A stretch of 29,221 nt of DNA from Dehalococcoidia bacterium (GTDB lineage: Bacteria > Chloroflexota > Dehalococcoidia > SM23-28-2 > RBG-16-64-32), in assembly GCA_030690405.1 (NCBI GenBank), contig JAUYGU010000083.1:1-29221 (forward strand), given 5' to 3'. The notes beneath the pieces were generated by a model, which had not been told where the DNA came from, did not search any database, and saw nothing but the letters and a program-made list of their open reading frames with translations. Below are positions 15,445 to 22,698 of the stretch, piece after piece (positions within the stretch are counted from its first letter, which is position 1; each line of letters starts with the position of its first letter). The position numbers and the translations under genes are program-made.

Positions 15445-16832
15445 ACGATCTCACCTCCGCCCGCCGCCTGCGACTCCTCCGCCCGCCAGCGCTCCCACTC
15501 CCCCTCCGGGTCCGCCACGTCCAGCAGCCCCGCCGCCGTCCGCCGCGAGTGGATGCCCGCCGCCACCAGCCGCGACTCGTCCTCCACCAAACGCGAGCGG
15601 TCCTGCGGCAGCACTGGCCCCCAGACGATGCGCGACCGGTACGGCGCGAATCGTTCGCCGGTCTGCTGCTCCAGGATGCGCAGCGCCATCTCGTTGCGAC
15701 GGCGCAGGGCCGCCGAGCGGATCAGCCGCTTGCGCTGCACCTTCTTGAGCAGGGGGTCCAGCTCCATCTGGAGCGCCACGCCGGACAGCGCCTGCCGGTT
15801 CTCGCCGAAGGCGCTGCGCGGCACCTCCGTCAGGTCGTGCAGGGCGCGCAGCACCAGGTTCACGTACTCCACGTGCAGACCGACACCGCCCCCCTGCAGC
15901 AGGTCCAGCAGATAGGCCCGCGCCTTCTCCGGCACCTCCCACACCGCTCCCGGCTGCACCGCGATGTCCTGCGCCTCCGTCACGTTCTCCAGCACCGCTA
16001 TCGGGTTGCCCGACAGCTCAAGGATCATGGAGAGCTGGGAGAGGGCGCGGTTCAGCTCCCGCAGCGGCTCCTTCACCGCCTCCAGGTCAGACACGCCCCA
16101 GAACTGCTTCGGCTCCCTCAGGTTGGGGTAGACGACGAAGGGGATGAACCCGTAGGGGTTCGCCTGCTCCTGGAACAGCGTCCCGTCCAGCCAGAGCGCG
16201 AACTCGCCCTCCGTCCACACCTCGACGATCGTGTGCTCCTTCCCCTGGCGCAGGGCGGGCACGCCGCCCAGCAGCGCCTCCGCCTCCTCGTGCGACAGCG
16301 CATACCGGGAGGCGACCCGCCACACCCGGCCCGGGTCGTCCCCCGGCCACCAGGCGTACAGCCCCTGCACATCCGGCGCCGAGACGCGCACGCGCTCCTC
16401 CTGCGGATCCCAGGTCACCTTGTACGCGGCGTCCCCCAGCACCGAGCAGTCGATCTCGTTGTCGAAGTCGAGCTGGTCCAGGCTGTTCGCGTCGTGCATC
16501 TCCCGCAGGGCCCGCTCCGCGCGGCGGGCGCGCTCCAGCTCCTTCGGCGAGCCGTCCAGGGGGTCCACCAGCGAGGAGTAGCCGGACACCACGTACGACG
16601 CGGTCTTCTCCACGACGGTCTTGGCGTAGTTGAAGGTCAGCCGCCGCTCTCGCCGCCGCCACGGCTCCTGCCACTGCAGCCCCCGGTAGAACTCCAGGTT
16701 CTCGCGATACGCCCGCAGCCGCGAGAGGTCCATCCGGGCGAGCTGCTGCGGCAGCGGCAGGCCATCGCCTGACAGCCGCGAAGGTGTGCGCCCGGACGGG
16801 CGGCCGTCAGGCCGCTGCATCGTGTCGATCAT
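15441..16832 (-). CDS. phage portal protein (SPP1/Gp6-like)
   Basis: A 463-aa portal protein, the ring subunit through which the terminase threads DNA. Typical segments are YRENLEFYRGLQW (about 42-54), RRLTFNYAKTVVEKTASYVVSGY (about 63-85), WDPQEERVRVSAPDVQGLYAWW, the PLRELNRALSQLSMILELSGNPIAVL region, and the C-terminal LKKVQRKRLIRSAALRRRNEMALRI helix before the barrel end. Length is normal for this family. Within the cluster the order terminase - HTH protein - portal follows usual phage order, but no capsid, protease or tail gene comes after it, only a small membrane protein. It may be a decayed prophage or a domesticated DNA-translocating element. Confidence 0.88.
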   Translation of the reverse strand: MIDTMQRPDGRPSGRTPSRLSGDGLPLPQQLARMDLSRLRAYRENLEFYRGLQWQEPWRRRERRLTFNYAKTVVEKTASYVVSGYSSLVDPLDGSPKELERARRAERALREMHDANSLDQLDFDNEIDCSVLGDAAYKVTWDPQEERVRVSAPDVQGLYAWWPGDDPGRVWRVASRYALSHEEAEALLGGVPALRQGKEHTIVEVWTEGEFALWLDGTLFQEQANPYGFIPFVVYPNLREPKQFWGVSDLEAVKEPLRELNRALSQLSMILELSGNPIAVLENVTEAQDIAVQPGAVWEVPEKARAYLLDLLQGGGVGLHVEYVNLVLRALHDLTEVPRSAFGENRQALSGVALQMELDPLLKKVQRKRLIRSAALRRRNEMALRILEQQTGERFAPYRSRIVWGPVLPQDRSRLVEDESRLVAAGIHSRRTAAGLLDVADPEGEWERWRAEESQAAGGGEIV

Positions 16833-16869
16833 CGGGTAAGCCTTTCCGCCCCGCCCGCGGCGGGGCCGC

Positions 16870-16968
16870 TCAGGGGGTGGGGACGTTCTGGAACACCAGC
16901 CATACGGCGGCGCTGGTCACCAGCACGTAGCCGACGGTCTGCACCGCTGCTCCCAGGAACTCGCGCAT
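16870..16968 (-). CDS. 32-aa single-helix membrane peptide
   Basis: A short gene with a very strong ribosome site (AAAGGAGGAG, 4 nt before the ATG at 16968). The product begins MREFLGAAVQTVGYV and is one hydrophobic helix ending in QNVPTP. It lies between the HTH gene and the portal gene of the phage-derived cluster, 37 nt before the latter. The function is unknown; size and position would fit a holin-like or membrane-anchoring peptide. Confidence 0.6.
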   Translation of the reverse strand: MREFLGAAVQTVGYVLVTSAAVWLVFQNVPTP

Positions 16969-16997
16969 CGTTCTCCTCCTTTCGTCCTTGCCCGCGA

Positions 16998-17318
16998 TTA
17001 CTCTCCGTGCCCGTTTTCGCCGCCCGCGCCAGAGAGGATGCGGAACACCGTCCGCCGCGAGAGGCTGTAGCGATCCGCTATCTGGTCCACCGCCGCGCCG
17101 TCCGCCCGCAGGGCGAGGATCTGGCGGTCGCGGTAGGAGTTCAGCATCGCCCGCACGCCGCCCGGCTCGTCGTAGCGGCAGCGCGGCAGCGGGCAGGTCA
17201 GGCACTGCGAGTGGATGTCGCAGCCGTCGTCGCGGTACTGGATCTCCTCCGGCAGGGCGTCCCGGCGCACGCGGCGGAGCACGGGCGCCAGCGGGCTATC
17301 CACCATCTCCATGACCAT
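16998..17318 (-). CDS. Cys-rich helix-turn-helix protein (regulator or small-terminase-like)
   Basis: A 106-aa protein. Residues 33-47 hold four cysteines spaced C-x5-C-x2-C-x4-C (GCDIHSQCLTCPLPRC), fitting a zinc or iron-sulfur site. Residues about 62-97 form a helix-turn-helix (YRDRQILALRADGAAVDQIA and then DRYSLSRRTVFRIL). In phage order the position next to the large terminase is usual for the small terminase subunit, which has an HTH; the cysteine cluster is not usual there, so a redox- or metal-sensing regulator is the other option. It starts 13 nt after the terminase stop, with AAAGGAAA as ribosome site. Confidence 0.72.
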   Translation of the reverse strand: MVMEMVDSPLAPVLRRVRRDALPEEIQYRDDGCDIHSQCLTCPLPRCRYDEPGGVRAMLNSYRDRQILALRADGAAVDQIADRYSLSRRTVFRILSGAGGENGHGE

Positions 17319-17331
17319 CGGCGTTTCCTTT

Positions 17332-18744
17332 CTAGCTCTCGCGGGTCACGGGCCGCCCCCGCGCCACCCGCGGCTGTGGTTCCAGGTCTCGCGCGGCCTC
17401 CACGACCAGCGCCAGGCTCATCAGGTAGTCGTCGTGGCCGGCCGAGGGATCGACGAAGAAGCTCATCGTGCGGCCGGAACGGTAAGCGGCGCGCGCCATC
17501 TCCATCTGGCGCCAGAACTCCGCGTGCTCCGGCGAGCCGTCGGCGGCGTACATCTTCAGGCGGCCGCCGTTAACGGCGGCGATCAGGTTGTACCCCAGCC
17601 GCGACTTCGATTCGGCGCTGAACCGCAGCGGCCGCACCACGCTGGGCCCCAGCGTCTTCGCCAGCAGCCGCGCCAGCGTCTCGCCCAGGCCGGTGGCGTC
17701 CACCGCCACGCGACGCACCCGCCAGACGCGGCCCAGCAGGTCCACCAGCCGCCCCAGCAGCTCGTCGTGCTTCTCCCCCGCGACAGCCAGGTGCTCGACG
17801 ACCTCCAGCCGCGGCTCCGGCACCAGCGCGTCCGCGGGCGCGGCGACGACCCGCGCCACCGTGAGGACGCTGGGGTCGTGGCCGGCGGCCGCTCGTCCCG
17901 AGCCTGTCGAAGGATCCAGCTCCTGGCCGCCGACGTCCAGCCCCGCGACGTAGCTCTCGCCCTGGGCAGCGGCGCTTTGCCGCGCGTGCGTGCCCCGGAG
18001 CTGCGCCCGCTGACCGGCGCGGAACAGCCGCCCGCCGGAGACCGTCTTCAGGGCGTACTGCGTCTGGAACAGGGGATGGCTCTCCCCCAGCCGCGCCCGC
18101 TCCGCCTCCACGTAGCGGCCGTACTCCGGGTTCAGCTCCGCGACGGCCTGCCAGTCGTACTGGAAGTGGCGGCGGACGCCGTCGCGCCGCTCCAGCTCCA
18201 GGTTCGACTGCACGGCCTGCTCCAGCAGCGTCGTGTCGTCCCAGGGGGTGCCATAGTAGACCGTGGTGGCGTTCGCCGTCGCCGCCATCGGCCGGAACTC
18301 GCGGTCGAACTTCTCCCGCTCCACGTCCTGCGCCTCGTCCACCTCCAGCAGCAGCGACGCCGTGTGGCCGACGACGTTCGCCGCCGGCTCCGCCGAGAGG
18401 AACAGCTGCCGCGCCCGGCCGAAGCGGACGGCGTGGCCGTCCTCGCGGGCGGCCAGCGGCTCCAGCCCCGCCTCGGCGATGCGCCGCCACAGCCGGCGCA
18501 GGCTGATGCGCGCCTGCGGATCGAACGTGGGGGCGCACTTCACGCCGTCCAGCGAGCGCCGGGCGTTCTTCGCCAGGAGGAACAGCTCCACGTGAGCGGA
18601 GAGCTCGTTCTTGCCCGCCTGGCGGGCCATGACCACAGTGAAGGTGAGGCCGCGGCGGCCCAGCGCCGACTCAACGATGGCGCGACCGGGCAGCCACTGG
18701 TAGGGGCGCAGCCTGACTAGCCGAACGGATGTTCCCACAGTCAT
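17332..18744 (-). CDS. phage large terminase subunit (ATPase-nuclease)
   Basis: A 470-aa TerL, the DNA-packaging motor. Motifs: deviant Walker A ARQAGKNE (40-47), Walker B LLLEVDEAQD (131-140), a coupling motif near YYGTPWDDT (163-171), and an RNase-H-like nuclease with Asp270 (GLDVGG), Asp349 (AVDATGLGE) and a C-terminal GHDDYLMSLAL. All catalytic positions are present, so it looks intact. The start at 18744 is chosen because the next upstream ATG (18756) lies inside the promoter -10. The short leader (about 4 nt) makes it leaderless. Repeat copy 2 adds residues PSTGSGR (278-284) between the first two nuclease strands, in frame. The promoter carries a perfect GAAC-N4-GTTC palindrome. Confidence 0.92.
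   Translation of the reverse strand: MTVGTSVRLVRLRPYQWLPGRAIVESALGRRGLTFTVVMARQAGKNELSAHVELFLLAKNARRSLDGVKCAPTFDPQARISLRRLWRRIAEAGLEPLAAREDGHAVRFGRARQLFLSAEPAANVVGHTASLLLEVDEAQDVEREKFDREFRPMAATANATTVYYGTPWDDTTLLEQAVQSNLELERRDGVRRHFQYDWQAVAELNPEYGRYVEAERARLGESHPLFQTQYALKTVSGGRLFRAGQRAQLRGTHARQSAAAQGESYVAGLDVGGQELDPSTGSGRAAAGHDPSVLTVARVVAAPADALVPEPRLEVVEHLAVAGEKHDELLGRLVDLLGRVWRVRRVAVDATGLGETLARLLAKTLGPSVVRPLRFSAESKSRLGYNLIAAVNGGRLKMYAADGSPEHAEFWRQMEMARAAYRSGRTMSFFVDPSAGHDDYLMSLALVVEAARDLEPQPRVARGRPVTRES
17892..17913 (+). repeat. dispersed short repeat, copy 2 (inside the terminase gene)
   Basis: CTCGTCCCGAGCCTGTCGAAGG, a diverged copy of the repeat. It is in frame on the opposite strand and encodes the PSTGSGR loop of the terminase nuclease domain. 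Confidence 0.7.
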
Positions 18745-18754
18745 CGTAATGCGC

Positions 18755-18783
18755 ATGATAGAACGCGCGTTCTGGTCTGTCAA
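18755..18783 (-). promoter_or_regulatory. terminase promoter with perfect LexA-box-like operator
   Basis: On the minus strand TTGACA (18783-18778), a 17-nt spacer and TATCAT (18760-18755). The spacer ends in GAACGCGCGTTC (18761-18772), a perfect palindrome matching GAAC-N4-GTTC and touching the -10. The ATG follows the -10 by 10 nt, so the message would be nearly leaderless. Confidence 0.75.
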
Positions 18784-18860
18784 GAGGGGCCTGTCGGGAC
18801 TCATGCCCCAGCCCATGGGCGGGGCAGACACCGGATCACGTTGATGGCGGAACGCCGTGC

Positions 18861-18922
18861 CCCGCTCGTCCTACGAGCGCCTCTCGCCCAGGCGAGTCGC
18901 CTCCGGCGACAGGACGAGCGGG
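18861..18922. repeat. inverted repeat with nested hairpins
   Basis: CCCGCTCGTCCT (18861-18872) and AGGACGAGCGGG (18911-18922) are perfect reverse complements. Between them CTCGCC/GGCGAG and GTCGCC/GGCGAC form two smaller stems, giving a cloverleaf-like or REP-like structure. Confidence 0.7.
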
Positions 18923-18926
18923 TAGG

Positions 18927-18948
18927 CCTGTCCTGAGCTAGTCGAAGG
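18927..18948 (+). repeat. dispersed short repeat, copy 3
   Basis: CCTGTCCTGAGC followed by TAGTCGAAGG, directly after the inverted repeat at 18861-18922. Confidence 0.75.
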
Positions 18949-19001
18949 GAATCTCGGCGGACCGCGCTCGCGACCCACCCCCCGCAAGCAGCCGACCGTG
19001 C

Positions 19002-19049
19002 CTACCCCACCAGCCGCAGCACCACCTGCGTGATCACCGCGCCCGCCAC
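19002..19049 (-). repeat. 48-bp duplicate of the end of the XhlA-like gene
   Basis: Matches 19217-19264 with a single mismatch. In the intact gene this segment encodes the last residues VAGAVITQVVLRLVG and the stop. The copy here has no matching upstream coding sequence, so it is a gene fragment. Confidence 0.8.
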
Positions 19050-19127
19050 ACCTCCTCCCGCTCATGGGGAGGTACTCGTACCCGTGAGCGGGCCCAGACA
19101 CCGGCCTCACCCCACCAACCGCAGCCG

Positions 19128-19150
19128 AAGGCCAGGCTAAGCCTGGCCTT
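19128..19150. terminator. strong 11-bp hairpin (possible terminator)
   Basis: AAGGCCAGGCT and AGCCTGGCCTT form a perfect stem around a single base. It lies downstream of the XhlA-like gene on the minus strand. No T-run follows, so it could equally be a REP-type hairpin. Confidence 0.45.
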
Positions 19151-19216
19151 CGCGGGAAGGAGAATACTTCGGTGGGACTCGCCTCGGCGAGTCGTGGGAC
19201 TTCGACGGGGAGCGGC

Positions 19217-19441
19217 CTATCCCACCAGCCGCAGCACCACCTGCGTGATCACCGCGCCCGCCACCACGAAGATCAGGCCGTTCACCCGCCCCTTCACCTC
19301 CGCCACCTCCCGCTCCAGCGCCCGCAGCCGCTGCTCGGCGGCGGCCCGGAACTCGGCGGCGGAGACGCGGGCGGACACCTCACCGCCCGCGTCAGGCGAG
19401 CGGCGGAAGCGGGAGAGGGCGCGCTCAAGGGCTGTTCGCAT
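19217..19441 (-). CDS. XhlA-like small coiled-coil membrane protein
   Basis: A 74-aa protein. The N-terminal part is basic (MRTALERALSRFRRSP), residues about 30-50 form a short coiled coil (AAAEQRLRALEREVAEVKG), and the end is one membrane helix (VNGLIFVVAGAVITQVVLRL). This layout is that of XhlA and related phage haemolysin/holin-associated proteins. It lies upstream of the terminase on the same strand, separated by a hairpin-rich region that contains broken copies of its 3' end. A role in membrane targeting within the phage-derived cluster is likely, but no lysin gene is visible. Confidence 0.65.
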   Translation of the reverse strand: MRTALERALSRFRRSPDAGGEVSARVSAAEFRAAAEQRLRALEREVAEVKGRVNGLIFVVAGAVITQVVLRLVG

Positions 19442-19663
19442 GGCTCATCCAGACAGAAGCTTCCGGCAGGCAGGCGTTCATCGCCAAGCAGTCTGTGACA
19501 GGCAAATGGTTCACAAGCGGCGAAGATTTCGTGAAGAGTTGACCGTCGGGCAAGAAACAGAGACCCCCCTCCACCGTCTTGCTTAGTGAAAACATCTACA
19601 TATCCCTCCGCGGCAACAGCCCGTCTGGAAGGCGGCTGCACGGGCGGCAGGAAGAAGGCAGTG

Positions 19664-20278
19664 ATGGTACAGAAATCGAGACGCAACGCCCAGTGGATAC
19701 TGGTCGCGCTGATGGCCGTAGGAGGGCTGGCGGCCCTGCTGGGCGCGGCCAGCCAGGCGATATGGACGGACACGGATCCCGTGGCCGGCAACGACTTCGC
19801 CACCGGGTCGGTGAGCCTCACCACGTCGCCCACCAGCGCCATCTGGACGCCCGTGACCGCCGCCGCGCCAGGTGACATATCGGGTACAGGCTCCCTGACG
19901 GTGACCGATAACGGTACCATGCAGCTGCGCTACGCGGTCACCGGCTCCGTCACCAGCGCCACCCTGGCCGCGGGCATGAACCTGCGCATCGGCCTGCGCG
20001 GCGGCGCCGGCTGCGACTTCCCCTACCACACCAGCGCCGGCGCCACAACCGCTCTCGTCGACGACACGCAGCTGTTCGCGGGTACCCTGAACACGGCGGT
20101 CCTCATCGGCAGCAACGCCCAGGGCAACCAGGCCGGCGACCGGACGCTGGCTGCCAGCGCCAACGAGGTCCTCTGCTTCGCGGTGGTGCTGCCTTTGACC
20201 GCGGCCAACACGCTCCAGAGCCTGAGCAATACCACCACCTTCACCTTCGACTCCGAGCAGACGGCCAACAACCCGTAA
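19664..20278 (+). CDS. SipW-type exported protein, TasA/camelysin-like
   Basis: A 204-aa protein with a long basic-hydrophobic signal (MVQKSRRNAQWILVALMAVG, hydrophobic to about residue 31) followed by AIWTDTDPVAGNDFATGSVSL. The pattern of a signal followed at once by an (S/T)D-rich strand with N-D-F is that of SipW-dependent proteins such as TasA and CalY, which form extracellular fibres. The rest is beta-rich and Thr/Ser/Ala-rich, with two cysteines that may pair (about residues 115 and 180). The ATG at 19664 has AAGAAGG upstream. A signal peptidase gene follows after a terminator. It probably makes a secreted or cell-surface protein; fibre formation is inferred from the family. Confidence 0.78.
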   Translation: MVQKSRRNAQWILVALMAVGGLAALLGAASQAIWTDTDPVAGNDFATGSVSLTTSPTSAIWTPVTAAAPGDISGTGSLTVTDNGTMQLRYAVTGSVTSATLAAGMNLRIGLRGGAGCDFPYHTSAGATTALVDDTQLFAGTLNTAVLIGSNAQGNQAGDRTLAASANEVLCFAVVLPLTAANTLQSLSNTTTFTFDSEQTANNP

Positions 20279-20302
20279 CCCCGGCTAGGAGAGCAGGCAG
20301 CC

Positions 20303-20342
20303 ATCATCGTAGGGGGATGGTCTCCCCCTACGATGATTTTTT
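20303..20342 (+). terminator. rho-independent terminator between the TasA-like gene and the signal peptidase
   Basis: A perfect 15-bp stem (20303-20317 with 20323-20337), a 5-nt loop and a run of six T (20337-20342). It lies between two genes of one functional module, so partial readthrough would give much fibre protein and little peptidase. Confidence 0.92.
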
Positions 20343-20360
20343 CTAACAGCGTAACGTATT

Positions 20361-20981
20361 GTGAAATTGCTGCGTCTAACTGAAGAGATAGCGGAAATGA
20401 TTACCGAGACGGCAACACCAGAGGGGCTGGCAGGCAGCCGCCGGGAGCACTGGGCGCGCTGGGCCGGCAGGCTGGGCGGCGCACTGGCTTTCCTCGTCGT
20501 TGGAGGGCTTGTGGGCCTGCTGTTGCTGACGGCGGTCATGCCACGGCTCTCGGGCTACCAGACCTACGTGATCTACGGCAGCAGCATGGAGCCCACCATC
20601 AAGGTCGGCTCTCTCATCCTGGCTAAGCCGGCGGAAGTGGACGGCCTCGAAGTTGGTGACATCATCGCCTTCCAAAGTCCCGGGAACGGGGTAACGGTGA
20701 CCCACCGGATCGTAGGGGTTCGCGAGGAGAACGGCCAGCATTACTTCCGGACAAAGGGCGACGCCAGCAACGGCGGAGACCCCCAGGAGGTTCGCCTGGA
20801 GGACGGGGTTCAGGAGTTGGCCTACGACCTACCTTACTTGGGCTATTTCCTCCATTTCGCTAAGAGCACCACGGGCATGATCCTGTTGCTCGTCCTGCCG
20901 GCGGCGGGGCTGCTGGCGCTGCACTGGACGAAGAATCGCGAAGCGGGGGCCAACAACCAGGAAACAGTAGGAGAGGGCTGA
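20361..20981 (+). CDS. signal peptidase I, SipW (S26B) type
   Basis: A 206-aa membrane peptidase. It has an N-terminal membrane helix (about 38-60), the catalytic serine in YGSSMEPT (Ser75, 73-79), box C-like LEVGDIIAFQSP (96-107), and TVTHRIVGV with His115. Use of His in place of the Lys of ordinary bacterial enzymes marks the archaeal/ER-type (S26B, SipW) group. A second helix near the end (about 170-190) completes the topology. The GTG at 20361 has no clear ribosome site; an internal ATG at 20397 is a possible alternative. It should cleave the neighbouring TasA-like protein and perhaps the FnIII protein. Confidence 0.9.
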   Translation: MKLLRLTEEIAEMITETATPEGLAGSRREHWARWAGRLGGALAFLVVGGLVGLLLLTAVMPRLSGYQTYVIYGSSMEPTIKVGSLILAKPAEVDGLEVGDIIAFQSPGNGVTVTHRIVGVREENGQHYFRTKGDASNGGDPQEVRLEDGVQELAYDLPYLGYFLHFAKSTTGMILLLVLPAAGLLALHWTKNREAGANNQETVGEG

Positions 20982-21016
20982 ACCTTGGGCAAGGGGTGAA
21001 CGATGTCGGGGTGAGC

Positions 21017-22108
21017 ATGAGGCCGCCGGGACCTCCACCCAAGGGGCGGGAAAGCGGTCGGGCCCTACCCAACCTAGTGCTGGCGGCGGCACTGGTGGCG
21101 CTGAGTCTGCTGATCATGGCAACGGCACTCAGCGTCTACGCCATTTGGACCGGCAGCACCAGTGTCACGCCCAACGACTTCGCCAGCGATACCCTGGACC
21201 CGCCGACGGGATTGACGGCCACCGGTGGTAGCTCCTCCATTGTCCTCAACTGGACGGCGACGGTCGATACCTACGCCTCCGGCCACCGGGTGCTCCGCGG
21301 CACCGCCTCAGGCGGGCCGTACACCCAGATCGCCGAAGTGACGCCGCGGACCAACATCACTTACACGGATAGTCCGGCGGTGGGAACGTATTACTACGTG
21401 GTGCGTGCGTTCTACCAGAGCTGGGAGAGCGTTAACAGCAACGAGGCCACCGCGGCATCATTCGGCGTACGCTTCGTCAAGACCGTCGGCACCGCAACAC
21501 AGTCCTCCAGCAGCAACTCCAGCATCACTATCACCGTCCCGGCGGCGGGAGTCGCGGCCGCTGACAGCATCATCGTCTCGGTGACGGCCGGTACTTTCGC
21601 CGGCGCGGTGAGCTGCAGCGACACGAAGGGCAACAGCTATGCGGTCGACGCGGACGTCACCGGGGTGGGCCGTCTCTTCGTCTGCTCTGCCCACAACGTC
21701 ACCGCCCTGGCCAGCGGCGACACCATCACGGCCACCTACCCCAGCCTCAGCGGGGTCACGACGGCCAGCGCTAACGAGTTCTCCGGCGTATCCGCAACCA
21801 CACCGGCCGACAAGGTCAGCACCGCTGCCGGAAACAACGCCTCGCCCTCATCGGGTTCGACAGCCACTACCACCCAGGCCAATGAGCTGCTGTTCGGCGC
21901 GATCGCGCACAACAGCACGCCGACCTTCGCACCCGGCTCCGGGTACAACCTGGCAGGTCAGGTCATCGGGGGATCGGGAAGTGGACAGAAGACCAACAGC
22001 CCTGAGTACCGGATCGTTTCCGCGACCGAAAGCTACGCGGCTAACGGCACACTCAGCAGCGGCCAGCAGTGGCAAGCAGCTATCGTGACCTACAAGGCGT
22101 CCCCCTGA
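21017..22108 (+). CDS. exported FnIII-domain surface protein
   Basis: A 363-aa protein from the ATG at 21017 (GGGGTGA just upstream); a GTG at 20996 would add seven residues. A basic N-terminus and one hydrophobic segment (about 20-43) lead into YAIWTGSTSVTPNDFASDTL, which closely parallels the AIWTDTDPVAGNDFATGSV start of the TasA-like protein, so it is probably another SipW substrate. Residues about 55-140 form a fibronectin type III domain (PPTGLTATGGSSSIVLNWTA ... YYYVVRAFYQSW). The remaining ~210 residues are a Ser/Thr-rich beta domain with two cysteines (SCSDTKGNSY and FVCSAHN). Extracellular; adhesion or matrix role inferred. It starts 35 nt after the peptidase stop. Confidence 0.78.
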   Translation: MRPPGPPPKGRESGRALPNLVLAAALVALSLLIMATALSVYAIWTGSTSVTPNDFASDTLDPPTGLTATGGSSSIVLNWTATVDTYASGHRVLRGTASGGPYTQIAEVTPRTNITYTDSPAVGTYYYVVRAFYQSWESVNSNEATAASFGVRFVKTVGTATQSSSSNSSITITVPAAGVAAADSIIVSVTAGTFAGAVSCSDTKGNSYAVDADVTGVGRLFVCSAHNVTALASGDTITATYPSLSGVTTASANEFSGVSATTPADKVSTAAGNNASPSSGSTATTTQANELLFGAIAHNSTPTFAPGSGYNLAGQVIGGSGSGQKTNSPEYRIVSATESYAANGTLSSGQQWQAAIVTYKASP

Positions 22109-22130
22109 CGGGACAGTGGCCCTTAGACGC

Positions 22131-22475
22131 TCATCCCTCCGGCGGCAGCAGCTGGTCGCCCAGACTGTTCAGCGCCGCCGCCAGGTTCTCCGCCAGGTCC
22201 TTGCGCGACTTCGGCGACAGCCGGTAGCGGGCGCCGACGGCCCGCACCAGGATATCCAGCCCCTTCACCAGCAGCTGCACGTCCTCCGGGTGCTGCTCCA
22301 CCGCCCGCTTCAGGCGAACCCGCATCAGGGCGATCTCGTCGTCCAGCCCTTCGATCTCCTGCGCCTGCTCGAGGTCCAGACGCTCCGCTTGGTCCAGCGC
22401 TCCGCCGAAGAAGTTGCGCGCGGTGACCTGCCTGCCGGTAGGCACGGCGCGCGGGCGCTTAGCGGCGGCGGCCAC
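22131..22475 (-). CDS. helical protein of unknown function, last gene of a three-gene operon
   Basis: A 114-aa soluble, helical protein starting at GTG 22475. The centre LDDEIALMRVRLKRAVEQHP (about 43-62) is followed by VQLLVKGLDILVRAVGARYRLSPKSRKDLAENLAAALNSLGDQLLPP. I do not recognise a family; the pattern of short helices could suit a DNA-binding or packaging accessory protein, but no clear HTH is seen. It overlaps the end of the preceding frame by 17 nt, so the two are translationally linked. The operon's promoter carries a LexA-box-like palindrome. Confidence 0.6.
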   Translation of the reverse strand: MAAAAKRPRAVPTGRQVTARNFFGGALDQAERLDLEQAQEIEGLDDEIALMRVRLKRAVEQHPEDVQLLVKGLDILVRAVGARYRLSPKSRKDLAENLAAALNSLGDQLLPPEG

Positions 22476-22698
22476 GGCCTGTCCTGAGCTTGTCGAAGGG
22501 GCCGCGGCCTCCGCCCGTACGGGCGCCCGTCGGGGCGCGGGGGCGTCTCTCCCCCTCCTCCAGCCCGGCGAGCACCTCCAGCAGCCCCTCGACGACGTCC
22601 GGCGGCAGGGCGGCCGCCGCCTCCGTGACGCCCAGGAGCAGGCACAGCGCGGGCAGCTCCCAGCGCTTCCCCTGGATCGCGACCGCCAGAGTGCTCAC
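22459..22698 (-). CDS. 79-aa protein with repeat-derived C-terminus
   Basis: The first 48 residues (MSTLAVAIQGKRWELPALCL ...) are hydrophobic to helical and of unknown family. From about residue 50 the sequence turns low-complexity and basic. Residues PFDKLRTG come directly from repeat copy 4, and the frame ends soon after (GRGRRR). The GTG start overlaps the upstream stop by 4 nt, which supports translation. The repeat insertion may have changed or extended the original C-terminus. Function unknown. Confidence 0.5.
   Translation of the reverse strand: MSTLAVAIQGKRWELPALCLLLGVTEAAAALPPDVVEGLLEVLAGLEEGERRPRAPTGARTGGGRGPFDKLRTGRGRRR
22478..22499 (+). repeat. dispersed short repeat, copy 4 (inside a reading frame)
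   Basis: CCTGTCCTGAGCTTGTCGAAGG, the most canonical of the four copies. Read on the minus strand it encodes PFDKLRTG near the C-terminus of the 79-aa gene. Confidence 0.8.

Larger units (their letters stand above)
18784..19216. other. 433-nt gene-free region with nested hairpins and a duplicated gene end
   Basis: No gene is supported here. It holds a 12-bp inverted repeat with two smaller hairpins nested inside (18861-18922), repeat copy 3, a copy of the end of the XhlA-like gene (19002-19049), a CCCGCTCA/TGAGCGGG pair near 19056-19090, a strong 11-bp hairpin (19128-19150), and a further short palindrome near 19176-19191. A partial third copy of the gene end starts near 19109. It looks like a collapsed array of duplicated small genes and REP-like hairpins. 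Confidence 0.6.

Noticed and set aside
15549..18720. Long plus-strand frames (about 400 and 500 codons) opposite portal and terminase
   Set aside because: Antisense shadows; the minus-strand frames carry the portal and terminase motifs.
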